Made by a program: the position numbers and the translations under genes. The notes beneath the pieces are model-generated. The model saw nothing but the letters and a program-made list of their open reading frames with translations. It was not told the origin of the DNA and ran no database searches. This document shows positions 27,436 through 37,833 of a stretch of 64,000 nucleotides of DNA, one piece after another; position 1 is the first letter of the stretch; the number at the start of each line of letters is the position of its first letter. Source of the stretch: Mesorhizobium ciceri biovar biserrulae WSM1271 (GTDB lineage Bacteria; Pseudomonadota; Alphaproteobacteria; Rhizobiales; Rhizobiaceae); NCBI RefSeq assembly GCF_000185905.1, contig NC_014923.1, positions 5,789,501-5,853,500 of the forward strand. Direction: 5' to 3'.

Positions 27436-28858
27436 TTCTCCTCCTGTGAGATTGATTTAAGGATTTTAGCAATTACTTCGTATGCAATCGGCTCGGAAAT
27501 AACGCCGCTCGTTCCGCAACAGGAAATGGTCGAAGGGTGTCGCTCTGGTCGGGCTCCGGACATCGAACGGCTCCGTTGCGGAGTGAACGCGGATTCAAAA
27601 TGCAAGAGCCAAGCCAATTCAAAGAGTCGGTTTAGTTCACCATATTGGCTCTTAGTCTCCGCTTCTGTCTGTTTGCAACGACACAGCTTTGTCAGGGTTC
27701 CGACAAATGATCAGACGATTCTGGTCGCGAAAGGCGCCTCAGAGGGACACCGCGTGCGGGGAGTGGCAACTCTGGCCCGACCTTTACGTCATCACAAACG
27801 TTTTGGCCCATAACGAGGCGGTTCCTTTGAAGTCGCCGTGCCGAAGATACATCCATAGTCCCCGGCGTTCCGATTTGAGCCGTGAACACTTGCTCAAAAG
27901 CTTCGGTTGCACTTTGCGACTGTTCCCCATCGAGGTGCGGATCGCAGGTTGAATCCTGCTTCCGAGAGCCGGGGCAAGGACCCGCACCGCGTCCTAGTCT
28001 CCTGGCCCGTTCCTGGCCTGGACGAAATCGATCTGGAGCGGCCGTGCTGCCGCCGCCGTAGTGAATTCGGCCCGAATGTTCTTGCGGCCAGTTCCCTCTC
28101 ACGAGGTCGTTTCGACGTATCCCGAATCCACCAGGAATCTCTCGGTTAGTGATGGACTCCCAGGAAGGGGGCGGCCTCCGTCATCGTCATGACGTTCGAT
28201 AAGGACAGTACGGTCGGCCCCGGCGACTGGCAGGGACGCAATAACGGCATGGGAATGCATGACGAACTTTTCCTTCTGGAGTGGCGGTCTCTTGCCTCAG
28301 CATTTCGGTCGCCATGCCGACGCTGGTTTTTGTGGGGCTCGTCGAAGCGCCAGGCGCCACCTTGTGCTCACATGCGCGGCCGCAGGATACGCGAGAATTC
28401 GGCAGATTTAATCAAAGAGCACGGCAGCGCCAGGGACAGAACGGTGTCGGCACAGTAGGCGAAAGGGCGGTCTCGAGCTTTAGCTCCCCGCACGAAGCGG
28501 TCTGGAACCAAGCCTGATCTCCGGAGCCGCCGTCGCGCGTCCCGCCATGCGCAGGCGCGCGCAGTCCGCAAGGGCTTGAGCGGAGCGTCCCTTGCGGACG
28601 AGCACGGCTGCGCGAGGGACAGAGCGCGTCGGAGGCAGCGGGTTCAGGCGGCCTGATCCTTGGTGAGTCCAGAGCGTCTTCTTTGGTCGACCGCTCGGCC
28701 GAAACGCCGTTCCTGGGGTGGCAACCTGGCCCTACCATCGAGAAAGCAGGGAGCTAACGGGATAGGCCTTCCGGTTTAGGCACGCGTTGTCTGGTCGGCG
28801 GATAGATGAGTGTTCTGATGTCTGCTACGATCGAAACCAAAGAGTCGAGGGGGCGACA
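27436..28858. other. 1.4-kb stretch without a supportable gene
   Basis: Short overlapping frames on both strands have no recognisable domain. It is probably decayed DNA between two modules. The perfect inverted repeat at 28564-28599 is the only structure noted. Confidence 0.55.
28564..28599. repeat. perfect 11-bp inverted repeat, 14-base loop
   Basis: GTCCGCAAGGG at 28564-28574 is exactly complementary to 28589-28599. There is no T-run on either side, so it is not a standard terminator. Confidence 0.55.
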
Positions 28859-29751
28859 ATGGTTGAAGTGTTCCGCGGAAGGGGCGGTAAACTCGAACAC
28901 GAAGGGGCCGCGCTCGGTAGAATCCATGCGCAGGCAAATCACCGGAAGGCGTTGGGGTACTGGCTCGGGTTCTTGAAGGGCGTGATGGCCAGCGAGCGGG
29001 TCGAGAGCGCGGAGATGCCGCCACTCAGGGTCGAAGCTGAGCAGTTCCTGTCCCTTCTTCATGACGACGATGCTGCCGAGCTCATCCGCGATCTGGATGT
29101 GTGGGGTAACGCGCCCGAAGAGATCTACGCCATCCTTGAAACTATAGTCGGCATACGCTCGCGGGAGTTTATCGCCGCTGACGAGAAGGACGAAGTCAAC
29201 GAGTTCTACGGGTTCTGTGCCGGTATCGCCTGCGACAACTCCATCACGCCCGCAGAGGTCGAAAGACTGCGAGTGTGGTCCTGCAGAGAGACAGCCGCGT
29301 GGCGTCTCTCGGAGAAACTGCCAGAAGGTCTATTTCTGACGGTCGCATAACCGCCGAGGAGGCAAAAGACATATGCGGGTGGATTGCCCATCTTGTCGGC
29401 GACAGCGCGACAGATACGGGGCTGCCTACCTTCGGCAATGTGGGTGTCATTGACGGCGCCTTGGAGGATGCAAGCCGGCTCGTAATTCCGAGTCGGATGT
29501 TCGTCCTCACGGGAAAATTCGCCATTGGCCCGCGAAAGGTAATCGCTGAGATGATTTGCGAACGCGGCGGTGATTGGAAGGAAACCGTCTGCGGCCAGAC
29601 CGACTACCTCGTCGTCGCGGCCGAAGCGTCTCGGGACTGGAAGCACAGCCATGAAGGCACGAAGATCATAAGGGCAATGGAGCTTCGCGAAAAGGGAGGT
29701 CGGCCGGATCTGGTTCTTGAACCGATGCTGGCCAAAGCGTTGGGTTTCTGA
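28859..29751 (+). pseudogene. BRCT-domain protein gene split by a frameshift
   Basis: The first part (28859 to about 29270) encodes a helical domain rich in acidic residues (LLHDDDAAELIRDL), starting at an ATG preceded by GAGGGGG. The second part (about 29275-29751, another frame) continues with a helical segment and a C-terminal BRCT domain (RMFVLTGKF, then TDYLVVAAEASRDWKHSH), like that of NAD-dependent DNA ligase. The two halves join naturally if one base is changed near 29270, so this is one gene of about 297 codons with a frameshift. BRCT domains bind phosphoproteins or DNA ends; role here unknown. Confidence 0.75.
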
Positions 29752-30312
29752 CCGCCTCCATCCGGCAAAGGAAAACCTATTATCTTGGAAGTGCGGCTTC
29801 AGAGCATGGTCGCGTTGGAAGCGCGGAGCCTGAATACCCGAGCCTTAGTGGATCCTGATACGGGTCTGGGCGCTCGCCACCTTTCTTGACAGTTTTTAAG
29901 GCGGGCAGCGGCCGCACCTGCACGAACAATATCTCCCACGGCATCGCGGCACGGTCGTGCTTCACTGGTTCACCCGAAGCAAAAGCGAGGCTCGATGTGC
30001 GCCGATGCTATGCTATTTCTCCGTCATGCCGAGATGACCCGTTCGCATCGCGGCCGCTCTCTCGCCTGCACTTGCCCAGATCGACCGCATAGTGACGGAG
30101 ACAGACGCTCCTTTCACTCAGGTCGACCGAACGAGCTTCGATGACGTGATGACCACGGTCGCCGCGATCGCCGTCGACTGGGGGGTCCCGTCGATGCCAT
30201 CACGACGGCGTTAATAGAACTTCGTTCTCCATTGAGATGAGGCTTCAAGGGCTAGATGAAATGTAGTCTTCGTGCTACATAACGCACCAATCTGTAGCGC
30301 GAAGGTGACATA
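29752..30312. other. 560-bp gap upstream of hipBA
   Basis: No gene recognised. The last 100 bases are AT-richer (TGTAGTCTTCGTGCTACATAA, with a short TGTAG/CTACA inverted repeat near 30265-30280) and could hold the hipBA promoter and a HipB operator. Confidence 0.45.
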
Positions 30313-30648
30313 ATGCCCACTCCACACAACCCTCCTGCTGCGGTGCGGCGCGTGCTGCGCAAGCTTGGGGCTGACATTCATGATGCCCGTCGACGCCGAC
30401 GGCTGCCGATGGCGGTGGTAGCCGAGCGCGCCTTCACTTCTCGCTCGACTCTGCAAAGGGTCGAAGCCGGGGACACCAACGTCAGCGTCGGCATCTATGC
30501 CGGCGTCCTGCAGGCGCTCGGCCTCCTCGAGGGCCTAGGCCAGGTCGCCGACATCAGCAACGACAGCGTCGGTCAGGCGCTCGCCAGTGCCGACCTGCCC
30601 AAGCATGTCCACCTCCAGCGGCCAACCGGATCGTCGCGCGATGGCTGA
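30313..30648 (+). CDS. hipB: HipB-type antitoxin, Xre-family repressor
   Basis: The 111-residue protein has a helix-turn-helix (about residues 14-70; DIHDARRRRRLPMAVVAERAFTSRSTLQRVEAG) of the Xre type found in HipB. It overlaps the following hipA gene by eight bases, the usual order for this toxin-antitoxin system. HipB normally represses the operon and neutralises HipA. The last 20 residues are polar and probably disordered. Confidence 0.9.
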   Translation: MPTPHNPPAAVRRVLRKLGADIHDARRRRRLPMAVVAERAFTSRSTLQRVEAGDTNVSVGIYAGVLQALGLLEGLGQVADISNDSVGQALASADLPKHVHLQRPTGSSRDG

Positions 30649-31888
30649 CTTCGAGGTCCATATCGATTTGGACGGCCGCACACGCCCGATCGGACTGGCG
30701 AGGAGCAATCGCGTCCGGGGCACCGAGACCATGCTCTTCGAGTATGACGGAGCATGGCTTGAGGATTCGGACCGCTTCTCGCTAGAGCCAGCTCTTGCTC
30801 TGACCCGCGGAGCCTTCGCCCCCCCTGCAGGTCTTGCGACTTTCGGCTCCATCGGCGACTCAGCGCCGGATACCTGGGGCCGGCGCCTCATGCAGCGCGC
30901 CGAACGCCGCCTCGCCGACCAAGAAGGCCGCGCGGTTCGCACGCTTATAGAAAGCGACTACCTGCTCAGCGTCGCCGACGAGACGCGACTTGGCGCCCTC
31001 CGCTTCCGCTGGGTCGGCGAAGAGATTTTCCAAGCGCCGATCCGCACGGGCGTTCCCGCTTTAATCGAGCTTGGCCGTTTGCTCCAGATCACCGAACGGA
31101 TCCTCCGAGACGAGGAAACGGATGAAGACCTGCAGCTCATCTTTGCCCCAGGCTCCTCCCTGGGCGGTGCCCGACCGAAGGCCTCGGTTATCGACCAACA
31201 TGGTCACCTCTCCATAGCGAAATTCCCGAAGGAGACCGACGACTACAGTATGGAGACCTGGGAACAGATCGCGCTGCGGCTGGCCGGCCAGGCAGGTATT
31301 GCCACGCCTCGACACGAGCTGATCGAGGTCGCCGGCAAGCCAGTCATGTTGTCGCGGCGCTTCGATCGTGACGGTGCGAGCCGCATCCCGTTCCTGTCGG
31401 CGATGGCGATGATGGGCGCCAAGGACGGTGAGCGCGGCAGCTATCCGGAGATCGTCGATGCCCTTGCTCAACACGGCGCCCAGGGGAAGACGGACGCGCA
31501 TGCCCTCTATCGGCGGGTCGTCTTCAATGTGCTGGTTTCCAATGTCGACGACCACCTCCGCAATCACGGTTTCCTATGGCTGGGAAAGGCGGGGTGGTCT
31601 CTCTCGCCGGCATACGACCTCAATCCCGTCCCGACAGATCTCAAGGCCCGGGTGCTGACGACGAACATCGATCTCGATGAGGGCACCTGTTCGCTCGATC
31701 TGCTTGAAGCCGCGTCGATATTTTTCGCGCTCACCCTGCCGCAGGCCCGCGCGATTATCAAAGAGGTCGCGACCGTGACAGCGACCTGGCGCGATACAGC
31801 CAAGGCGGTCGGCGCTCGATCGGCGGAAATCAGCCGAATGGCCAGCGCTTTCGAGCATGACGATCTCAAGCTGGCGCTGGCGCTATGA
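30641..31888 (+). CDS. hipA: HipA-type serine/threonine kinase toxin
   Basis: The 415-residue protein has the HipA N-terminal domain and the kinase-like C-terminal domain: a GSSLGGARPK loop (about residue 175) that holds the autophosphorylated Ser/Gly-rich segment, the ATP-site Lys in SIAKFP (about 195), the catalytic FNVLVSNVDDHLRNHGF (about 300) and the metal-binding SPAYDLNP (about 327). HipA proteins phosphorylate tRNA synthetases and stop growth. ATG 30641 overlaps hipB. It overlaps the third gene (ATGA). Confidence 0.94.
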   Translation: MADFEVHIDLDGRTRPIGLARSNRVRGTETMLFEYDGAWLEDSDRFSLEPALALTRGAFAPPAGLATFGSIGDSAPDTWGRRLMQRAERRLADQEGRAVRTLIESDYLLSVADETRLGALRFRWVGEEIFQAPIRTGVPALIELGRLLQITERILRDEETDEDLQLIFAPGSSLGGARPKASVIDQHGHLSIAKFPKETDDYSMETWEQIALRLAGQAGIATPRHELIEVAGKPVMLSRRFDRDGASRIPFLSAMAMMGAKDGERGSYPEIVDALAQHGAQGKTDAHALYRRVVFNVLVSNVDDHLRNHGFLWLGKAGWSLSPAYDLNPVPTDLKARVLTTNIDLDEGTCSLDLLEAASIFFALTLPQARAIIKEVATVTATWRDTAKAVGARSAEISRMASAFEHDDLKLALAL

Positions 31889-33007
31889 CGAGGACCTTCC
31901 TCCACAATTTCGATCCGCCAGCATTCAGCCCTGTCACGGGCGCGACCGTCGACCTCGACGTCTCGGAGATCGAGGACGCCGGGATTCGCGAAGTGTTGCA
32001 GACGCCAGGGGCTGCATACGGCGCGTGGTCTATCCTGGACGCGCTGTTGACGCCAACCGGCGCGGGTACGCCCTTCATCTTCCGGGAACCGCTTGGGCAA
32101 GCCCGCGAGGTGAAGGTCGCGCTATCCGGCTTGTTCGGCCGCTTCGTTGCCCGCGCCTATCTGGAACGCTACTTCAACTTTCGTCTTCGCGCATCTCGGC
32201 AGCCGCATCATCGACCTCGATCGCCGCCGGCAGGTCAAAGTCACGCGCTTGTCCCGCGGCGATCTGCCCGACTGGATCGCCTGCGCATCCGACCTGTCCT
32301 CCTTGACCGTGGCCGAAGCGAAGGGTTGCCACGATAATGGCGGCCCGGCCAAAGCATTGAACCGCGCCTGGGCTCAGGCCGGACGGATAGATATCACCGC
32401 TGGAGGCCGCAAGATCACAGTGAAGCGCATTGCCGTCGCGACCCGCTGGGGGATGGCGGCGCGAAATCCGACGGACGCCCACCTCTCAGTCCGCGATCCG
32501 ATCGATGAAGGCGAGCCGATCAAGCCGGAGGAGAAAGACGCGCTCTTCATCGGGCTTCTCCGCCTCCATATCGCCAATCTCATCAAGTCGCTTGGGCACG
32601 CTGAGCTAGCCAGTGCGCTTCGCGGCCTCACACACCAGCCGTTCGCGCGAAGACTGCAAGGGGATCTCCAACGCGCCCGAGCGCTGCTGGATGCCACGTT
32701 GGTGAGAGAGCTGGAAAAGGCCACGACCATGGGCGGACTGATCGGAGGGATCGTCACCCGTGCCGGACCCGTCGCTGACACCGACGTTGCGCCCGCCGAT
32801 CAGGAGGCGCTCGCTCGCCTCAATCTCCGGCCGGTCTTCGTCGGCATCGAGCGCGATCTCATCCGTGCCGCTATCGACGCGGAGCTGCAAACCGTTCGCA
32901 TGCGCCTGACGCAGATAGGGGGTCCCGATGATTTTTCTCGGCCTGACCGCGCTGGCGGCTGGATCATCCCGATCGGTGAGGAGCGACGCATCAGAGGAGG
33001 CAACTGA
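31885..33007 (+). pseudogene. third gene of the hip operon, frameshifted (possible PD-(D/E)xK nuclease-like protein)
   Basis: Starts with an ATG overlapping the hipA stop. The first frame (31885 to about 32170) and the second (about 32170-33007) together would make a protein of about 373 residues; a one-base change near 32170 breaks it. The second part has DLSSLTVAEAKG (acidic residue plus E-A-K), which resembles the PD-(D/E)xK nuclease core. Gene order says it belongs with hipBA, but I do not know a named family. An internal TTG could allow the second part to be made alone. Confidence 0.65.
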
Positions 33008-33784
33008 TCCGGTGACCACCGAACATGAGCATCGTGGGGAAACGGCCGGCGACACCAGACACGGCACGATTAGGCAGAAAGATGGAACGCAGGAGACTGA
33101 ACGCGGCCACGCCGCGCTGATGCCCACTATCACCACCGACAGGGGACGAAAATTCAGATCGTCTGCCGAAACGTATTCGGCCCCGTCCGGTACTGTCGTA
33201 TATCGATACGCTGGGGAAGGCCGCGCCTTGAGGCCAAAATGGCGGCCGCCCGGGTTCAGGCTAGATACGAAGCCTCGGAGGCTGACATCAGTTATCCGAG
33301 GAGTTGTATCACCAGGCCCCGCTCTCGAAACGAACGACATGACATCCCGGGGGCAGTTCGGGTGCCTGACCCAGCCTCAGAGCAGCGAGATCCACCACAA
33401 GCGAGCTCAGCAGCGAGCGGGACGCTTGGCCGCCCGCGCAAGCACCTCGATGAAGTCTCCTGATTGGGCTTTCCAACGCCGGTATGCAGCGTTGCAACAG
33501 ATCCTTCAAAGAAAATCGCGGACTTTTAGCACTCTAAACCGGTGAGAATATGTACGTTGAGCCTCGTTAAAGCCGCGGGTCGAGACCGTGGCGCCGTGCC
33601 CCGACCAAATACCTGCAGCTCGGAAAAGCAGGGGCCGGCAGGAGCATTTGCCTTGGTCGAGGAGATATATCGCAAACGATCTGACGATGCGGTCGAGCGT
33701 ATTGACCTCGTCGGGACGGCAAGATCGCCTCTGAAAGAGTGGGAGACGCCAAATGGACGAAGTCAATACAACGAGCGCCGGACG
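33008..33784. other. 780-bp gap between the hip operon and the ArsR-type gene
   Basis: Open frames here read as low-complexity Arg/Pro-rich sequence and are not supportable. The region before 33785 should hold the promoter of the one-carbon gene block, but no clear box was seen. Confidence 0.45.
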
Positions 33785-34135
33785 ATGATGACACTGGTCA
33801 GGCGCCTAAAGGCCGCGGCTCATCTTGATCGACTTCGAATCCTGGGACTTTGTGCGCATGCGGACCTAACCGTCTGCGAGCTAGCAGAAGTTCTGAGTCT
33901 GTCTCGCGAGCACGTGGTTGCACACGTCCGTCGGCTCGCCAGAGCCGGCTTTCTTCTCGGCAACGAACAGCGCCCCTGGCCTTCGTACCACCTCGAAGCA
34001 GGAGGCTCGGACGGCGGCTTGGTTCAATTATTGGTTGATCTCCTGCCTCACGGCGATGGCCATCACAGACAAGACCTACAGCGACTGGAGGCGATACAGA
34101 GCGCGCGGTCCAAGGTGACCGCCTGCTTGTCTTGA
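33785..34135 (+). CDS. ArsR-family HTH protein, apparently lacking the usual methyltransferase domain
   Basis: The 116-residue protein is an ArsR-type winged helix (RLRILGLCAHADLTVCELAEVLSLSREHVVAHVRRLARAGFL, about residues 16-58). The following segment (LVQLLVDLLPHGDGHHRQDLQRLEAIQSAR) is the linker seen in ArsR-methyltransferase fusion proteins such as SahR, after which this protein stops. It is therefore either a truncated or a stand-alone DNA-binding part. SahR-type proteins control SAM-cycle genes, and glyA and metK follow directly (12 bases to glyA). Start ATG 33785 or 33788 was chosen because the domain begins there. Confidence 0.8.
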   Translation: MMTLVRRLKAAAHLDRLRILGLCAHADLTVCELAEVLSLSREHVVAHVRRLARAGFLLGNEQRPWPSYHLEAGGSDGGLVQLLVDLLPHGDGHHRQDLQRLEAIQSARSKVTACLS

Positions 34136-34147
34136 AACTTAGTCCCA

Positions 34148-35503
34148 ATGGATCGCGAAGCAGATATGAGCAATTCGACTGGCGGCGGGATCGCGGAGCT
34201 TGGCACTTGCGAGTGGCCTCCCCTGGCTGTCGCAGATTCTCGCGTTCACGAGCTGCTTTTAAGACAGGAGCGCCAGGAGAGGACGACCCTCAAGCTTATC
34301 GCCTCCGAGAACTTCGCGTCCTCCGCGGTGCTGGAAGCGACCGGGTCTATTTTCACCAACAAGTATGCCGAGGGATATCCTGGCGCACGCTATTACGCCG
34401 GAAACGAGATCGTCGATGAGCTTGAGAACCTCGCCATGGATCGATTGAAGGCACTGTTCGGCTGTGAACACGCCAACGTGCAGCCCTATTCCGGCTCCCC
34501 GGCCAATCAGGCTGTCTGTCGAGCGCTGTTGTGTCCGGGAGACAAGATGATGGGCTTGACCCTCCCCGAGGGCGGGCATCTGACTCACGGTTGGGCCGTC
34601 AACTTCTCCGGCACTGACTATCAGAGAGTCCCGTACGGGCTGCACGAAAAGACACACCAGATTGACCATGACAGCTTGCGCGAGACGGCCAAGCGGGAAC
34701 GACCGAAGCTCATTTGGGTCGGCGGAACTGCCTATCCGCGTATCTTTGACTACGAGGCAATGGCCGAAATTGCTTCGGAGGTGAACTCCTACCTGGTGGC
34801 CGACATCGCCCACATCAGCGGCCTCGTTGTCGCAGGAGTGCACCCCAATCCTGTAGGCCATTGCGATGTGGTCACCAGCACCTCTCACAAATCGATCCGC
34901 GGTCCCCGCGGTGGCTTCATATTGTCAAGGAATGAAGACCGCTATCAGGCACTCTATCATTCCAAGAGCAAACACAATCTGGCCAAACGCATAGACCGTG
35001 CCGTGTTCCCTCTCCTGCAGGGCGGACCTCACATGAATACGATTGCAGCGCTAGCTGTCGCTCTGCACGAAGCAGGGAATCCGTCCTTCCGTGTGTACGG
35101 TCAGCAGATCGTCAACAACGCCAGGGCTCTGGCCCAGGCGCTTCTGGAGCGAGGCTATGAACTCGTCACGGGGGGCACTGACAATCACATGCTGATCCTT
35201 GATCTACGGGAACGGCCGCTGTCCGGGAAAGCCTATGCCGAGCGCTTGTCGCAAGCAGGTATCATCACGAATTTCAACATGGTGCCGGGCGACCGGCGGC
35301 ATCCCGCGCTCACCAGCGGCATTCGGTTAGGCACGCCAGCAGTGACGTCTGTGGGCATGCGCGAGGCGGAAATGCTGCAGATTGCCGCTTTCATCGACCT
35401 TGTTTGCCGCCAGCCCGATGATTCGGATGTCCATGCCCGCGTGCGCAGAGACGTTGCCGACTTCTGCGCTGCGTTCGACGTCCCTGGCATCTCCGACAGA
35501 TAA
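34148..35503 (+). CDS. glyA: serine hydroxymethyltransferase
   Basis: The 451-residue PLP enzyme converts serine and tetrahydrofolate to glycine and methylene-THF. Visible signatures: LIASENFASSAVLEATGS (about residue 50), YPGARYYAG (about 78), DIAHISGLV (about 220) and the PLP lysine in STSHKSIRGPRGG (about 248). It has about 20 extra N-terminal residues compared with common GlyA; ATG 34166 would be a shorter start. It probably supplies one-carbon units for methionine and SAM made by the next genes; rhizobia usually have a separate housekeeping glyA elsewhere. Confidence 0.96.
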   Translation: MDREADMSNSTGGGIAELGTCEWPPLAVADSRVHELLLRQERQERTTLKLIASENFASSAVLEATGSIFTNKYAEGYPGARYYAGNEIVDELENLAMDRLKALFGCEHANVQPYSGSPANQAVCRALLCPGDKMMGLTLPEGGHLTHGWAVNFSGTDYQRVPYGLHEKTHQIDHDSLRETAKRERPKLIWVGGTAYPRIFDYEAMAEIASEVNSYLVADIAHISGLVVAGVHPNPVGHCDVVTSTSHKSIRGPRGGFILSRNEDRYQALYHSKSKHNLAKRIDRAVFPLLQGGPHMNTIAALAVALHEAGNPSFRVYGQQIVNNARALAQALLERGYELVTGGTDNHMLILDLRERPLSGKAYAERLSQAGIITNFNMVPGDRRHPALTSGIRLGTPAVTSVGMREAEMLQIAAFIDLVCRQPDDSDVHARVRRDVADFCAAFDVPGISDR

Positions 35504-35557
35504 GATGGCCGGATCGGCTGTCACATTTAATTCCAACGTTTGAAGCGAGGATATTCC

Positions 35558-36733
35558 ATGACCAGACAATTCGTGTTCTCCTCCGAATCCGTCGGCGCGG
35601 GACATCCCGACAAGATGGCCGACAATATCTCAGATGGCGTCCTCGATGCGATCCTTCGCAAGGATCCTCTGGCTCGCGTTGCTTGTGAAGCGTTGGTGAA
35701 GTCAGGGATGGTCGTTCTGGCTGGCGAGATCACCAGCCACGCGCAGATCGACTACAGCCAAGTTGCCCGCGATATCATTTTGGACATTGGATATGACGAC
35801 GATGCGATCGGCTTTGACGGCCGGCGTTGCGCGGTGATCTTGGCCCTGACCGAGCAGTCGCCTGACATCAGCCAGGGGGTAGACGAGGGACGAGGGCAGG
35901 ATCTCGAGCAGGGAGCGGGAGATCAGGGCCTCATGTTCGGGTACGCATGCAACGAGACCGAAACATTGATGCCATTGCCAATCCAACTTGCTCACGATTT
36001 GACGAAAAAACAGGCAGAGGTGCGCCAAACCGGACGCCTTGGCTGGCTTCGCCCGGACGTTAAATCTCAGGTGTCCGTCCGCTATGAAGGTTTGCGACCG
36101 GTAGCGCTCGATACCATAGTCCTGTCGACGCAGCATGACGATAAGGTCTCACAGGCCGCCGTCCGCGAAGGCGTCATTGAGGAGATCATAAGGCCGGTCT
36201 TGCCCCATGACCTGGATACGACGGGAATAAGGTTCCTGGTCAATCCAACCGGCCGGTTCGTGGTCGGCGGGCCGCGAGGCGATTGCGGGCTTACCGGCCG
36301 CAAGATCATCGTCGATTCCTACGGCGGCATGGGGCGTCACGGCGGCGGTGCCTTTTCGGGCAAGGACCCGTCCAAGGTTGATCGGTCGGCCGCCTATGCC
36401 GCGCGGTACGTCGCAAAAAACGTCGTTGCCAGCGGACTTGCGGAGGTGTGCGAGGTTCAGCTTGCTTACGCGATCGGTGTGGCCGCACCGGTCTCAGTCC
36501 TCATCAATACATTCGGAACCGCAAAGATTGATGAAAAAAGGATCGAACGCGCCGTCCTTGAGCTTTTCGATCTCAGGCCGAAAGGCATCATCAAGGCGCT
36601 GGATCTCTTACGGCCGATTTACCGCAAGACCGCGACATACGGACACTTCGGCCGCGAAGAGCCGGAGTTCACCTGGGAAAAGACGGACAGAGCTGACGAC
36701 CTGTCGCGTGAGGCAGGACCCGCAGCTGCTTGA
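35558..36733 (+). CDS. metK: S-adenosylmethionine synthetase
   Basis: The 391-residue enzyme makes SAM from ATP and methionine. Family motifs are intact: [12 protein letters not shown] (about residue 15), [12 protein letters not shown] (about 118) and [16 protein letters not shown] (about 260). ATG 35558 follows GCGAGG. It is 54 bases after glyA and followed by a terminator. A second metK on a symbiosis island would boost methyl supply, for instance for Nod-factor methylation or for the methyltransferases at 21-27 kb; this is inference. Confidence 0.97.
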   Translation: MTRQFVFSSESVGAGHPDKMADNISDGVLDAILRKDPLARVACEALVKSGMVVLAGEITSHAQIDYSQVARDIILDIGYDDDAIGFDGRRCAVILALTEQSPDISQGVDEGRGQDLEQGAGDQGLMFGYACNETETLMPLPIQLAHDLTKKQAEVRQTGRLGWLRPDVKSQVSVRYEGLRPVALDTIVLSTQHDDKVSQAAVREGVIEEIIRPVLPHDLDTTGIRFLVNPTGRFVVGGPRGDCGLTGRKIIVDSYGGMGRHGGGAFSGKDPSKVDRSAAYAARYVAKNVVASGLAEVCEVQLAYAIGVAAPVSVLINTFGTAKIDEKRIERAVLELFDLRPKGIIKALDLLRPIYRKTATYGHFGREEPEFTWEKTDRADDLSREAGPAAA

Positions 36734-36790
36734 TGCGTCGGTATTGGATTCTTTCGGCAAAGGACGACCCATTCCACACTCGAAAGAAAC

Positions 36791-36827
36791 ACCCGGCCGG
36801 CGTGGCAAGAAGCCGGCTCGGGTTTTT
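36791..36827 (+). terminator. rho-independent terminator after metK
   Basis: ACCCGGCCGGC pairs with GCCGGCTCGGGT (one bulged base) and is followed by five T. It ends 13 bases before the adenosine kinase start and so separates the two genes. Confidence 0.7.
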
Positions 36828-36840
36828 GGCGGAGATTTTG

Positions 36841-37833
36841 ATGCCGGATTATGACGTGCTTTGCATCGGCAATGCCATTGTCGACATCCTCGCCCAGTGC
36901 GACGAGGAATTCCTCGAGACCAACGGCATCATCAAGGGCGCGATGAACCTCATCGACACACAACGCGCCGAACTGCTCTACAGCCGCATGGGCCCGGCGA
37001 TCGAGGCGTCCGGCGGCAGCGCCGGCAACACGGCGGCCGGCGTCGCCAGCTTCGGCGGCCGCGCCGCCTTCTTCGGCAAGGTCTCCAACGATGCGCTGGG
37101 CGAAATCTACGCCCACGACATCCATGCGCAGGGCGTCGCCTTCGACACCACGCCGCTCAAGGGAGAGCCGCCGACGGCGCGCTCGATGATCTTCGTCACG
37201 CCCGACGGCGAGCGCTCGATGAACACCTATCTCGGCGCCTGCGTCGAGCTTGGGCCGGAGGATGTCGAGGCCGACAAGGCGTCTGGCGCCAAGGTCACCT
37301 ATTTCGAAGGCTATCTGTGGGACCCGCCGCGCGCCAAGGAAGCGATCCGCCAGACGGCGAAGCTGGCGCACGCAGCAGGCCGCGAAGTGTCGATGACGCT
37401 GTCGGATTCGTTCTGCGTCGACCGCTACCGCGACGAATTCCTCGAGCTGATGCGTTCGGGCACGGTCGACATCGTCTTTGCCAACAGCCACGAGATCAAA
37501 TCGCTCTACCAGACATCCTCGTTCGACGAGGCGCTGGCGCAGATCCGCAAGGATTGCCGGATCGCCGCCGTGACCCGCTCGGAAAAAGGCTCCGTCATCG
37601 TGCACGGCGACGAAACCGTGGTGATCAAGGCGACCGCCATCAAGGAACTGGTCGACACGACCGGCGCCGGCGACCTCTACGCCGCCGGCTTCCTGCATGG
37701 CTACACGCAAGGCCGCGACCTCAAGACCTGCGGTGATCTTGGCTCACTGGCGGCCGGATTGGTGATCCAGCAGATCGGCCCCAGGCCCCGGCAGAATCTG
37801 CGCCGCGAGGCTGAGCAGGCGGGATTGTTGTAG
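36841..37833 (+). CDS. PfkB-family adenosine kinase
   Basis: The 330-residue sugar kinase has the ribokinase fold: GNAIVDILAQ at the start, GGSAGNTAAGVASFGG (about residue 57) and the catalytic DTTGAGDLYAAGF (about 278). Alphaproteobacterial proteins of this type phosphorylate adenosine to AMP, removing the adenosine left after SAM-dependent methylation and SAH cleavage. Codon use is strongly GC-ending, unlike glyA and metK just upstream, as expected of a core chromosomal gene. ATG 36841 is preceded by GGAG. Confidence 0.9.
   Translation: MPDYDVLCIGNAIVDILAQCDEEFLETNGIIKGAMNLIDTQRAELLYSRMGPAIEASGGSAGNTAAGVASFGGRAAFFGKVSNDALGEIYAHDIHAQGVAFDTTPLKGEPPTARSMIFVTPDGERSMNTYLGACVELGPEDVEADKASGAKVTYFEGYLWDPPRAKEAIRQTAKLAHAAGREVSMTLSDSFCVDRYRDEFLELMRSGTVDIVFANSHEIKSLYQTSSFDEALAQIRKDCRIAAVTRSEKGSVIVHGDETVVIKATAIKELVDTTGAGDLYAAGFLHGYTQGRDLKTCGDLGSLAAGLVIQQIGPRPRQNLRREAEQAGLL

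Noticed and set aside
36619-37710. 363-codon minus-strand frame
   Set aside because: Antisense to the adenosine kinase gene; His/Arg/Asp-rich shadow with no domain.
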